Source: Kistimonas sp964291485 (GTDB lineage Bacteria; Pseudomonadota; Gammaproteobacteria; Pseudomonadales; Endozoicomonadaceae). From it: a stretch of 64,000 bases of DNA. Location of the stretch: NCBI GenBank assembly GCA_964291485.2, contig OZ220224.1, forward strand, positions 4,753,891 to 4,817,890, written 5' to 3'. A program made the position numbers and the translations under genes. Of the stretch, positions 33,256-48,200 are shown piece after piece; within the stretch, counting starts at the first letter, position 1; each line of letters opens with the position of its first letter. The notes under the pieces are model-generated. The model was not told the DNA's origin. It ran no database searches and was given only the letters and a program-made list of their open reading frames with translations.

Positions 33256-36200
33256 AAGTTAACGGTTATTGTGTTGCCACTGCTGTCAGTATAAACATCC
33301 TGGTTGACGTTGTTCACGACGTTGTCGTAATCATTCACGGTGATGCCGTCGGTACCGTTGTCAACATCAATGGTCAGGCTGTTGCTACCCGTAATGGCGC
33401 TGACATCATTCATGGAGATAGTGATGGTATCGGCATTTCCACCGGTGAAATCAATTTTTTCCATGTTGTCGATGAGATTGGTGTAGGAACTGAGATTGAA
33501 GGATTCCCCTTCATCCAGATTGAGGGTGTCATTATTCGCTCCACCATCCATCCGCGTGGAGCTATTCTGCAGGGCTGCCAGGTTGGTGTTGAGGATATCG
33601 TCGCCAGCGCCGCCGATCAGCTGATCGGCCGCAAACCCGGTCAGCGTGTCGTTGCCCGCCTGACCATTCAACACGTTGGCAATGGTACTGTGGGCTGTCA
33701 GAGTGTCGCCGGAAACCGTATTATTGGAACCCAGCACCTGCTCAATGCTGCTGAGGGTGTCAGTATTACCGCCACCATCCGTGGCAGTGTTAGTCTGCAG
33801 GTTAACGGTGACGCCATTGGCGTCATTGCCGTAATCCACAGTATCCGTATCATCTCCGCCATTCAGCGTATCATCGCCGAGCCCACCATCCAGAACATCG
33901 TCACCGGTTCCGCCATTGAGTGTGTCGTCGCCATTATTACCACGGAGTGTATCCGTTCCCTGACCACTGGTTAGCACGTTGTTGGCGTTATCACCGATCA
34001 GGGTGTCATTACCGTGATCCGTGGTGACGTTTTCGAACCCCTTAACCCTGTCAGTACCGGTATTGGCGCCACTACCGTAACTCTTGTTAACGGTGATATA
34101 ACCCTGGGCATCCGGGGTCGCAGAGAGATCTACCGTGATATCGTCCGGCGTATCGCCCGGTCCTGTGACATTACCCACCATGTCCAGCGTATCACCCGCA
34201 GCCGTATTGGATCCGCCATCCAGCGTATCACTACCGAACCCGCCATGGATGGAATCATCACCGGCACCACCATTGATCGTATCGTTGTCCTGATTGCCGT
34301 TGATGGTGTCATTGCCCGCGCCACCATTAAGGGTGTCAGCCCCTGCACCGCCCTGAATGTTGTCATTACCACCACCGCCATCGATGGTATTGGCTTCACC
34401 ATCACCACGCAGAATATCACCCGCAGCAACATCAGAACCGATGATGTTTTCAATATCTGTCAGCATATCAATGCCTCCGCCGCCATCCTGGGCGAAGTTG
34501 GATGACAGATCGACAGTGACAATACCGGTATCCTGACTGTAATCGACCGTATCACCAGCGGAGCCTTCGGCACCACCATTCAGCATATCCCAGCCTGCAC
34601 CACCGCGGAGCGTATCATCACCCGCTCCCCCCTGGAGTGTATTAGCAGCATCATTACCGATTAACGTGTCCTGGCCAGATGTGCCTGTGGCATTCTCTAT
34701 GTTTCTCAGGGTATCCGTACCATTGGTCTTGGTCGCAGAGCCATCACCGGTATTCACCAGCGTCACTGTGACACCACCGGTGATGGTAGAGTAATCGACG
34801 GTGTCAGTGTCAGCCCCCCCATCCAGCGTGTCATTCCCGGCACTACCAAAGAATGTATCGTTGTTACCATGCCCTTCGAAACTGTTATTGCTGCCATCGC
34901 CTGTCATGGAATCGATACCACTGGTACCGATGATATTTTCAATATTACGAACGGTATCTGTATTCCCACCCTTGGAGACCGAACCATCAGACGCGCCATT
35001 CAGGGTGACGGTCAGGCCACTGGAGTTAGTGCTGTAATTGAGGGTGTCACTACCACTGCCGCCATCAATGGTATCGGTTCCGGCACTTGAGTGAATGGTA
35101 TCGTTCTGGGCACCCGCATTAATGACGTTATCTTCATCATCACCGGTGATGGTATCGACGCCATCCGTGGCTGTGATGTTTTCAATATTGCGGAGCGTAT
35201 CCGTAAACGTGCCATCATTGACCGTACCGATACCGCTGCCATTAAGAACGACAGTGATCCCTGAATTGGCATGCCCGCTGTAATCGGCGGTATCCGTATT
35301 AGCGCCGCCATCCAGCGTGTCTGTACCAAGACCAGCTTTCAACGTGTCATTGCCACCAAGACCTGTCAGGGTGTTATTGGCACTATCACCGGTGATTGAA
35401 TCGGCATTACTGGTGCCTATCACATTCTCAATATTCTTCAGGGTATCGGTATCACTGCCATGGGTCGATGACCCGTTGGACGCCCCATTGAGCGTGACGG
35501 TTATGCCAGTACCCGAGCCATTGAAATGTGTTGAGTTATAATCCACCGTATCGGTATCACCGCCACCATCCAGGGTATCACTACCATCGGTTGCATAGAG
35601 GGTGTCGTTGCCGGTTCCCGCGTCAATCGTATTATTAACAGTGCTTCCCGTCAGAGTGTCGCCTTGATTACTGCCAACAATATTTTCAATATTATTCAGG
35701 GTATCGCTGCCCTGGTCAGTACTGCTGCCCGTCTGGCCTGCGAGATTGACAGTAACAGCCCCCGTGGCATCACTGTAGTCCACAGTGTCACCCAGACTAC
35801 TGTGATCACCGCCATCCAGTACATCATCACCCGCTCCCCCTTTCAGGGTATCGTCGCCATTATTGCCATCCAGGTTATTGGCGCCACTGTCGCCAATCAG
35901 CGTATCATTCGAGAAACTACCGATAACGTTTTCAATTTCATAAATACTGTCATTACCTTCACCTGTGGCGCTGTTGGTTGCCAGATTGACAGTAACAGAG
36001 CTGGCATCTGCATAGGTGACTGTGTCATCACCTTCACCACCATAGATGGTATCGTCGCCACCATTGCCTTCCAGTGTATCTGCCCCCCCATCACCATAGA
36101 GGGTATCACTGCCATTCCCGCCTGAAAGGCGGTCTGCAGCACCACCGCCACGCAACGTGTTGTTCGCAGCATTACCGGTAATATTGTCAGCCTGTGCACC

Positions 36201-39200
36201 ACCCGTGACATGTTCAATACGTGTGATCATACTGTCGGATGAACCATACCCATCCTGTACCGCTTCGCCATCGCCCAGGTCCAGGTTGATGGTATGGGTG
36301 GCAGTACTCAGATCAAGCAGATCATTATCACCGCTGCCGCCATCAATGCTGTCGTCACCCTGCCCGCCATTCAGCGTGTCATCATTATCTCCGCCATTCA
36401 GGATATCGTTGCCGGCACCACCATTGATGATGTCATCACCGCCGTTACCGGTCAGGGTGTTCGCGTCGCCATTACCAGTCAGTACATCGTCACCACTGCC
36501 GGTCACAGCGCTTTCGATACCTGAGAGATTGTCAGTGACTGCACTGACAGTTGCAGTCTGTGAAGCAGAAGCGAGATCCACGGTTACTGCGGCAGTCTCA
36601 CTGCCATAGTCAACGGTATCGTTATCTCCGGCCTGCTCACCCCCGTCCAGGGTATCTGCACCTGCACCACCGGTGAGGTAATCATTGCCATTACCCCCTT
36701 CCAGATGATCAGCCCCACCGCCACCGGAAAGGATGTCATCGCCACCATTCCCTATAAAGTGGTTGGCATTGGCATCACCGGTAAGATCATCAATCTGGGC
36801 GCTGCCACGAATATGTTCGATATTGCTGAGAGTATCTCTGGAGCCTTCGCCATCGTCGGCATTGTCGTCAACGGTATCACTGAGATCCGCTACAACATTA
36901 CCGGCGACACTGCTGTAATCCGCCCAGTCTTCCGTGCCCGCGCCGCCGTTCAGGATGTCATCCCCGGCACCGCCAATCAGCGTGTCATCACCGGCATCCC
37001 CATTGAGGGTATCGTCTTCGGTACCACCGGTCAGGGTGTCATTATTATCACCACCATTCAGTGTATCCGCCCCCGCACCACCGTCGAGATCATCATCACC
37101 GGCATCGCCGTTGAGTTCATCCCCACCGGCGTCGCCTCTCAGGGTGTCGTTGCCATTACCGCCATGGAGGAAGTCGCCATCATCGCCGCCCTCCAGCGTA
37201 TCCGCCTCATCACCCCCTTCAAGGGTATCGACACCCGCATCACCGAATAACTGGTCCTGCCCTCCATCACCACGCAGCGTATCGTTGTCTTCCTCACCGC
37301 GGAGGATATCGTTTTCTGATCCACCTTCGAGGATGTCGTCACCGGCTCCGCCCTGCAGGGTATCCTGCCCCGCATCGCCATACAGCCGGTCATTATTTTC
37401 ATTACCAAGCAGGGTGTCATTACCGCCATCACCATGGAACTCATCCACACCCGTGCTACCAGTCAACACATTCACGCCGGTTGTGCCGGTTACAACACCA
37501 CCATTTCCGCCCAGGGTGACATTTTCGATAAAAGTGATACTGCTATCGCTGGTGCCATAACCATCGTTGGTCGCCGTGTTGCTACTGAGGTCGATATCTA
37601 CCGCCTGCGTTGCGCCGGTCAGCAGCAGGGTATCTGTTCCACCACCGCCATTAATGGAATCGTTACCCGCACCACCGTCGATGGTGTCGTCGTTGTTTTC
37701 GCCCCAGAGCGTATCATCATCGGCGCCACCAAGGAGGGTATCATCACCATCACCACCTTTGAGGAAGTCCTCTCCCTGGCCACCGGAGAGGGCGTCATCA
37801 GCTTCATTGCCCTCAATGGTGTCGTTGTCGGCACCACCGTCGATGGTATCCACACCACCACCGCCAATCAGGGTGTCATCACCGGCATTACCGTTCAGGG
37901 TGTCGGCACCATCGCCGCCCTCAAACCGGTTGTTGTCGGTATTTCCGGTGATACTGTCATTACCGCTGGTGCCAATAATGTTTTCTATTTCATTAAGGGT
38001 GTCCTGCCCGCCTTCACCGTCATTGCTGACCTGGTTACTACCCAGCGTCATATCAACAGTGATAGCGCCCTTGCCAGTGTAATCAACCGTATCGCCGTTG
38101 GTCGATTCAGTACCGCCATCCAGCGTATCGTTACCGGTACCACCGTAAAGCGTGTCATCACCGGCATCACCGTTCAGTGTGTCATTGCCGGCATCACCAT
38201 AAAGTGTATCGTCATCATTACCACCATTGATGGTATCGCCATCGCCATCGCCATGAATGGTGTCGGCACCTGCATCACCGTTAAGAATGTCGGCACCGGC
38301 GCCACCATTCACGGTATCCGCCTCACCGCCGGCATTAATGGTATCCACACCCGCGTTACCATTGATGGTGTTGACCTCATCATTACCGGTCAGCGTATCA
38401 CTGCCAGACGAACCATTGATGTTTTCAATGCCTTCCAGTGTATCCGTATCGGTGCCATCGAAAGCTGTGCCATTACCACTGGCGCCCAGTGTGACCGTGA
38501 CATTGCTGCCATGGGAACTGTAATCGACGGTATCACCTACGCTACCATGAGCACCGCCTATGAGAGTATCCGAACCCGCCTTGCCATAGAGTGTGTCATC
38601 ACCGCCCTGACCATCGAGTATATTGACTTCCGCGGTACCAATCAGGGTATCGTTGCCGGAGCCACCATTGGCGGATTCAAAGTTGGCAATAATATCCGTA
38701 CCACGACCCACATCCACAACGCTGGATGCCCCCAGGTCAATGGTTAAACCTGCGGTGGTATCGGAGTAATCGAGGGTATCGTTGTCGTTGGCACTCTCAC
38801 CACCATCCATGGTATCGCTGCCGGCGCCACCCTGGAGTGTGTCATTGCCTTCATCACCATTGAGGATATCATCGCCGCCTCGGCCTTCGAGGACATCATT
38901 ACCGATACCACCGTCGTAGCGGTTATCAGTGTTGTCGCCAATGATGTAATCATCCCCTTCGCCCAGTACCAGATCTTCAATACTGATCAGGGTATCGAGG
39001 TTGCCGCCGCCCAGATCCACCTGGAAGGTATCGCCGCCGGCAGACCGGTCAATCACCAGTGAGCCGGTGAACGCACTGTAGTCGACCCGGTCATTGCCAA
39101 GTCCGCCATTCAGCGTATCGGCTCCCAGACCACCGTCGAGAATGTCGTCGCCCTCACCGCCAAGCAATTCATCATCGCCGCCATTCCCCGTCAGTGTGTC

Positions 39201-42200
39201 ACTGCTGTTGCCACCTTCAATCCTGTTGGCATTGTCATCGCCAGCGATGGTGTCACCATTGCTGGTGCCAATCACATTCTCAATGCCGATCAGAATATCA
39301 TTGGAGCCATCACCATCGTTTGAAGCGACACCTCCCAGCAGATCCACATTGACGGCACTATTGGCGCTGCTGTAATCAGCCGTATCAACAGTTCCCGCGT
39401 CATCACCGCCGGTTAACGTATCAACACCGCCGGCACCATAGAGGGTATCGTTACCATCACCGCCGGTCAGATGATTGCTTACCGCATCGCCACGAATGGA
39501 ATCATCATTTGAGGTCCCTATGACCCGCTCAATGTCAATGACATCATCACGGTTTCCGAAGCCGTCATTGGTGGCTTCCTCACTGGCCAGGTCAATGGTC
39601 AAAGCCCCTGTTGCGCCGCTGTAGTCAGCCACATCCGCATTACTGGTATCGGTGCTTTCGTTGCCCCCCCGCAGGATATCAGCGCCATCACCGCCCTTGA
39701 GCGTATCCGCGCCATCACCGCCATGAAGTATGTTGACCAGGTCATTACCGGTTAAGGTGTCATCGCCACTGCTACCGGTCAGGTTTTCTATGCCTGCAAG
39801 TGTATCGGTATCGCTGGTACCCGCATCCGTCGCAGTACCACTGCCGGCGCCGCCATTCGTGAGTGTTACGGTTACGGCACTGCCATGTCCGGTGTAATCT
39901 GCCGTATCGCCGGTTCCACCACCGCCATCCAGCGTATCACTACCAGCACCGCCCATCAGAGTGTCATCATCAGCATCACCAAAGAGCTGATCGACACCGC
40001 CACCACCACTCAGTACATCATTACCCGCATTACCATGGAGAATGTTGCTGAGGTTATCCCCCGTCAGTGAGTCATTATTGGAACCACCGGAAAGGTTCTC
40101 GACACTGTTCAGGGTATCTCTGCCGCCCTGGCCATCATTATTCACAGACTGGTTGGACAGGTTGATGGTAACGGCCTGCGACTCTGCGCTGTAATCTGCC
40201 GTATCACTGCCAGCATCCCCGAACAGGTTATCGTTGCCTGCACCACCAGTCAGGGTATCGTTATTGTTGCCGCCACGGAGTGTGTCGATGTCGTTACCAC
40301 CGTTAAGGGTGTCGTCGCCATCACCACCTTCCAGGATATCGGTGCCGCCCAGGCCATTCAGTGTATCGTTCTGCAACCCACCCTGGATAAGATTCGCGTC
40401 ACTACTGCCGGTGAGGGTATCAGCATGGTCACCGCCAATGATGTTTTCAATAGAGTGCAGGGTATCCTGTCCACCCAGCGTGTCATTCACCAGGGCAGGA
40501 CTCGATAGATCAACCGTCAGTCCCGACACTGCGCTACTGTAGTCAACCGTATCAACATCGCCATTACCATTCAGGGTGTCGTCACCGGCACCGCCGGCAA
40601 GCGTATCATTGCCCGCTCCACCGTCGAGGATATTGTCCTGCGTATCACCGGTCAGGGTGTCATTACCTGAACCCGCCGTGACATTTTCAATATCGATATG
40701 GGTATCCTGACCACCATGGCCATCATTATTATTGGTGTTATCCGCCAGATTGATCTGGATATCATTCGTCTGGTAGCCATAATCCGCAGTATCACCGCCT
40801 GCACCTTCGGCGCCACCATCCAGGGTATCGTCACCTGCCTCGCCAACCAGCCGGTCATCACCCGCACCACCGGCCAGCACGTTATCTTCGCTGTTACCGG
40901 TGATGTCGTCGTTTGAATTGGTACCTGTGACATTCTCAATATCAATTAGGGTATCGATATCGGAATTACCGCTGAAAGTGACTGAACCGGTATCGCCACC
41001 CGAACCATCATCCAGATCAACCGTGAGTTCATTACCCACTACGGAACTGTAATCAACAGTATCGATGTCTGTGCCACCATCAATGGTGTCACTTCCGGAA
41101 CCCTCAAAGAAAGTATCAGCACCTTCGTTACCGAATAGCTGATCATCACTCGCGCCACCGGTGATGCTGTCATCCCCCTGGCCGCCTTCAATACGGTTCA
41201 AGCCACCGCTGCCGATCAGCGTATCGTTATGATCGCCGGACAGGATATTCTCAACTTCATTCAGGGAATCAGTCAGAACACCACCTTCCCGGGCACGGTT
41301 AGTCGTGAGATTAACTTCGACATCGCCTGTGGCATCGGTGTAATCCACAGTGTCTATACCTGAGCCACCATCCAGCGTATCCGTGCCTTCACCACCCTGC
41401 AGGCTGTCGTTCTGATCACCACCATAGAGGTTGTCATTACCATTGCCACCGATCAGTGTATCGGTACCAATGTTTCCATAAAAATCATTATCTTCGGCGT
41501 CACCCGTTATCTGGTCATTCCCGGCACCACCGCGAATAATTTCAATACCGGTCAACGTATCCACACCACTTTGACCATCGTTATTCAATGCCTGATTACC
41601 CAGGTTGATAACGATGCCTTGCGTGCTGGTGTTCGAAGAATAATCCGCCGTGTCACGGTCAGTGTTGTCGCCACCATTGAGGATATCGCTACCCGCTCCA
41701 CCAGTCAGGGTATCGTCGCCCAGTCCACCGGTCAGTTCGTTAACGACCGCGTTACCTATCAGGGTATCGCCACTGTTAGTGCCAATGATATTTTCAATAT
41801 TACGCAGGACATCGGTATCGGCACCGGATATCGCGGTACCATCACCACCCAGCACCAACGTTGCCTGAACACCTGCACCAAGGTTGCTGTAATCAACGGT
41901 ATCTGTATCGGCACCACCATCAATAGTGTCGCTGCCAGCACCTTCGATAAACGTATCGTCACCAGCTCCACCATTGAGCGTATCGTCCCCATCGCCACCG
42001 GTGAGGCTATCTGTACCCGCATTCCCCGTGAGCGTATTGGCTACCGTCGTACCCACCAGTGTGTCATTACCGCTGCCGGTAATGGCGGCTTCAAAGTTGC
42101 TGATGGTATCCACATCACCAGCACCCGCGTTCACCTGGGTGAGATTGAGGTTAACGGTCAGGGCGTTGCTGTAATCACTGTAATCCAGCGTATCGAAATC

Positions 42201-45200
42201 AGCACCGCCATTCAGGGTATCGTTTCCTGCACCACCGCTGATGGTGTCATCATTGGCATCACCATTGACGGTGTCATCACCAGCGCCACCAAACAGGGTG
42301 TCGTTCTGATTACCACCGTGAAGCGTATCCGCTGCGTCTTCGCCCCGAATGGTGTCAGCACCATCCAATCCTTCTATGACATTGGCAACACTGCTTCCGG
42401 TCAAGGTGTCATTATGATTACTGCCCTTGAGGTCCTCAATACCGGTCAATGTGTCATTGCCATTGGCACCGGAGGCTGTTCCTGTCGTCAGGTTAACCGT
42501 GACACTGTCCGTGGCATCATCATAATCCGCACGATCGATTGTGCCGCCGTCATCACCACCGATGAGTACATCGTCACCTAATCCGCCTTTGAGGACATCA
42601 TTGCCTTCACGCCCCTCCAGCCGGTTACCCATATTATTACCGGTCAGTGAATCACCCTGGGTACCACCAATCAGGTTCTCAATATTCTCAAGGGTATCCT
42701 GACCGCTGTCGCCATCACTGGTCGCTTCATTATCCAGCAGGCTGGCGGTCACAATGCCTGTTACACCGCTGTAATCGACCGTGTCGGTACCCGCATCGCC
42801 TCTCAGCGTGTCATTTCCGCTGCCGCCACGTAACGTGTCATCATTGTCACCTCCTTCAAGGGTGTCGGCGCCAGCCTCACCGGTGAGGTCATCATTGCCG
42901 GCACCACCCAGCAGTGTGTCTCCACCGGTGCCACCATTAAGTATGTCATCGCCGGTGCCGCCATCAAGGGTATCGCCACCGCCACCACCGGAAAGGGTAT
43001 CGGCACCACCCAATCCGGTCAGCGTGTTATTCAACGCATCACCAGTCAAGCTGTCACCGTTCTGGCTACCGGTGACATTCTCAATACTATCCAGCGTGTC
43101 GCTGGAGAAATAACCGTCGTCTGACGTTTCGTTTCCCACATCCGTTAAATCAACGGTGACACCATTCAATGCATCGGTATATTCGGCTGTATCTGTGCCA
43201 TTTCCGCCGCGCAGGATATCAATGCCGGCACCACCGATCAGGGTATCGTCATTGTTCCCGCCTTCCAGGGTATCTCCACCTGCCATTCCATTCAGGGTGT
43301 CATTGCCACCACCGCCCTGCAGCAGGTTGTCTTCAGTATCTCCGATCAGGGTGTCACCGCTGCCGCCACCAATCAGATTCTCAATATCAATGAGTTCATC
43401 CGTACCACCATCACCATCAACGGTTGCTTCAGAATCTCCCAGATTTGCCACCACAACACCGGCTGCATCACTGTAATCAGCCGTGTCGACATCGGAGCCA
43501 CCGCCACCCACCAAACGGTCGTTACCACCACCACCGGCCAGTATGTCATCTCCATCATTACCGGTCAGGACGTTACGGCCAGCATCACCGGTCAGGGTAT
43601 CGGCACCAGTCCCCCCTGTGATGTTTTCCACGCTCACCAGAGTATCCTGACCACCGTTGCCATCATTATTCAGTGCCTGGTTTTGCAGGTTAATGGTCAC
43701 AGCGGTGGTTCTGGCGCTGTAATCAGCAGTATCTCCGGCTGATTCGCCCCCCGTGCCCCCATCGAGGGTATCTGCCCCGTCACCGCCAACCAGCACATCA
43801 TCGCCGCTTTCACCATAAAGCAGATCGACGCCGCCATTGCCGGTCAGCGTGTCACCGGATGAACCGCCATAAAGGTCATTAGCATTGTCATCACCGGTTA
43901 ATGTATCGGCATGGTCACTGCCACGGAGGTTTTCAATGCTGATCAGCGTATCGGTAGCATCACCGCTGACGGAAGCCTGAGGTGTGCCAAGGGAAAGGTC
44001 TGCATTCACAGAATCGGATGCACTGCTGTAATCGGCGGTATCACCGTCCGTTTCACCGGTAGTCCCACCATTGAGTGTATCGCTGCCAAGACCGCCAATA
44101 AGGATGTCATCACCACTGCCGCCCAACAGGTTGTCGGCACCGGCATTACCGTTGATAGTATCGTTGCCATTCTGGCCTTCGATAACATTAGCGTTAAGAT
44201 CACCGGTCAGCGTGTCACCCAGCCCGCTGCCCTTGATGTTTTCGATATCGGTCAGGGTATCAGTATCCGACGTACCATCAGTGGCAGTACCGGCACTGAG
44301 ATCAACGTTGACGACACGGCCATGGCTGGTGTAATCCACCGTATCACCGTTCGTTTCACTGCCTTCACCACCATTGAGCACATCACTGCCAGTGCCGCCA
44401 ATCAGCGTATCATCACCATCTTCGCCATAGAGTTCATCGTCTTCAGCATTGCCATACAGGGTATCGTTGTCCGCATTACCACGCAGCACGTTCACGTCGT
44501 CATCACCGGTTATGACATCAGCGTGCGTACTGCCGATGATGTTTTCAATACTGGTCAGGGTATCGGTGTCACTGCCCACGGTGACGGTATCGGTTACGCC
44601 GGAAATATCGGCATTCACACTGCCCGATGCCAGGCTGTAGTCCGCCGTATCGCTACCACCACCGCCATTCAGGTTGTCGCTACCAATACCACCATCAAGG
44701 GTATCGCCACCACTGCCACCGTCCAGGGTGTCATCACCTGCATCGCCGTAGAGTGTATCGGCGTTATTTCCACCTTCCAGGGTATCAGCGGCGCCTCCAC
44801 CCCGTAATGTATCGTCACCATCACCGCCTTGCAGCAGGTTAATTTCATCATCACCGGTAATCGTGTCACCACCGGCACTACCGATAATATTTTCGATACT
44901 GTCCAGCGTATCGGTAGAGCCCGAGCCATCGGTCGCATTGGGGGTAGCAGCTGCAAGGTCAACGGTTACGCTGCTGGCATCATTACTGTAATCCGCAGTA
45001 TCGGTTCCATCACCGCCTCTGATCTGGTCAGCACCGGAGCCACCTTCAATGCTATCCGCATCATCCCCACCTTCCAGGATGTCATCGCCACTGCCGCCGG
45101 TCAGGGTATCATCGCCAGCATCCCCCCGAAGCGTATCCGCAGCCTGACCACCATTGAGGATATCGGCTCCCAAGCCGCCCTCTAGCGTGTCGTCACCACC

Positions 45201-48200
45201 TCCACCACTGAGGATGTCATCATCGTCATTTCCCAATAACGTATTGGCACCACCATCACCGGTGAGTGTATCGGCAAACGCACTACCCGTAATATTTTCA
45301 ATGTCAATCAGCGTATCCGTGGCATCGCCATCAACAATCGCGGTATCAGTGGAGCCGGAAAGATCCGCCGTTACAAACCCGGACGCATCGGTATAGTCTG
45401 CCGTGTCACCACCACTGCCTTCAGTGCCGCCATCCAGCGTATCAGCGCCAGCCCCACCGGTCAGGATGTCATCCTCCAGACCGCCGGACAGGCTGTTAAC
45501 ACCGGCATCACCGGTCAGGGTATCCTTGAAGTTACTGCCGATGACGTTTTCAATGTTGTTAATCTGGTCAATGGCACCACTACCATCAGTCGCATGATTG
45601 GAAGCGGCGGAAAGATCCAGAATAACGCCTACACCATCACTGTTGGCATCCTGGTCAGAGGAGTAATCAACGGTATCGACTCCCGTTCCGCTACCACCAT
45701 CAATGGTGTCCGCTCCTTCTCCTCCCACAAGTGTGTCAGAACCGTCCCCCCCTTCGAGCGTATCGGCTCCAACACCACCATTGAGGGTATCGTTCCCATT
45801 CATGCCTTTCAGGGTGTTGGCATTGGTATCACCGATCAGCGTATCGTGGGAGCTACTGCCGATAATGTTCTCAATTTCAATCAGATCATCCTGTCCGGCA
45901 TCACCGTCATCAGTGGCTTTATTAATAGACAGGTTGGCGTTGACCGCATTGGCGGCCAGAGAGTAATCAGCAGTATCTCCTATGGCGGTATTCGCACCAC
46001 CTTCCAGACGGTCATTACCTGCACGGCCCTTCAGGTTGTCATCACCGGCACCACCATAGAGATCGTTGGCATTTCCGTCTCCGGTCAGGAAGTCATCGTT
46101 GCCACTGCCACGGAGGTTATCAATATCGAAGAAGGTATCCTGACCACTATCACCATCATCCGTTGCCATGCCATCTGTCAGGTTAGCGGTAACCGCGCCT
46201 GCTGCACTGGTATAATCTACGGTGTTTTCATCACTGCCATCACTGCCACCACGGAACGTGTCATCCCCCTGTCCACCGGAGAAGGTATCGCTTCCGAGTC
46301 CACCGGATAGTTCATTATTTTCCGCGTTACCCGTAAGCGTATCGTCGCCATTACTACCGATAACATTTTCAATGCCGCTGAGTGTATCGGAGAAACCGAA
46401 GCCATCCGCTGACGCTGTACCAGTCTGCAGGTTGACGTTCACAAACAGGTTGCTGGAACTGTAATCCGCGGTATCAACATCATCACCGCCGATCAGCTCA
46501 TCCGCACCCTGACCACCAACCAGGGTGTCATCTCCTGCGCCGCCATCCAGCCGGTTTTCATTGGCATCCCCGGTCAGCTGATCCGCACCGGAACCACCGT
46601 TGACGTTTTCAATACCAATTAAAGTGTCAGAACCGCCGGTACCATCTGTTGCCTGAGGTGCGGAAGCCGAAAGGTCAACGGTGACATTACCGGTCTCATC
46701 ACTGTAATCCGCGGTATCTTCCAGACCTGCGCCGCCATCCAGCGTATCATCGCCTGCACCGCCTTTAAGGATGTCATCACCAACCTGGCCTTCAAGCGTA
46801 TCGTCTTCGGCACCACCGCTTAGGGTATCTGCACCATCACCGCCCTGAAGCAGGTTCGCCTGATCATTACCCGTTATCGTATCGGCACCCTGACTGCCGA
46901 TGACATTTTCAATACTGAACAGTGAATCAGTCGTACCGGAACCATCAATAGCCGTGGCGGGTGTCATGCCAGCTTCTACGGAAAGGTCGACAGTGACACC
47001 GGCCAAGCCATCCTGGCTGTAATCAGCGGTATCAATGCCTGATCCACCCTGCAGGGTGTCGGCGCCATCACCGCCTCTCAGCGTATCGTTTTCACCACCA
47101 CCATCCAGCGTGTCCGCACCATCTTCACCGGAGAGGAAATCATCGCCCAATCCTCCCTGCAGATTGTTGACGCTGTTGTTACCGGTCAGGGAATCATCGT
47201 GATCACTGCCTATGACATTTTCGATATTAAGCAGTGTGTCCTGGTCACCATTGCCATCCGTCGAAATGCCATCAAGGTCAATCGTGACCGCACCGTTATC
47301 CAGACTGTAATCTGCGGTATCACCATTAGTCTCGCCAGTCGTACCGCCATCGAGGGTATCAGCGCCATCACCGCCCCGAAGAATATCATCACCGCCACCA
47401 CCACTCAGGTTGTTGGCTGAATCACTGCCGGTCAGGGTATCGTTCAGCGCACCACCGATAGCATTTTCAATACTGCTCAGGGTTTCAGTAATGCTTCCTT
47501 CCGTTGCCTGGTTGGCGGAAAGATCAACAGTTACGACTTCTGTCGTCTGATAGCTGTAATCAACCGTGTCATTACCACCACCACCGGTCAATGTATCCTG
47601 GCCGGCTCCGCCAGACAGCGTGTCATCGTTACTACCACCAATGAGGGTGTCATCGCCATCGCGCCCACTAAGGGTATCGTTGCCGCTTCCACCTTTAATG
47701 GTTTGGGCATTACTGTCGCCACTGATCGTGTCATTGCCAGAACCACCAATAAATTCTTCTATACCGGTTAAAGTGTCTATGCCGCCCTGGCCGTCGTTAT
47801 TGATACCCTGGTTTTCCAGATCGATGGTGACATTGGAGGTTTGGGCGGAATAATCCACCACATCCGTGCTGGCATCATCACCACCGATAATCACATCATT
47901 ACCGGCACCGCCGGTGAACGTATCACCGCCATCACCACCGTTGAGGGTATTGTTATCCGCATCACCGATCAGTGTGTCACCACGGGTTGACCCGATGACA
48001 TTTTCGATATCTTCCAGCGTATCAACATCGGTTGTGGCATCGGTTGCAGTGCCAGCATCCAGGTTGACAGTTATGGCTCGCAGGTGTCCGCTATAGTCAG
48101 CGGTATCACCGTTGGTTTCAAGGTTCTCGCCACCACGCAGGGTATCACTGCCTTCACCTCCACTGAGTGTGTCATCCCCATCACCGCCTTCGAGCACATC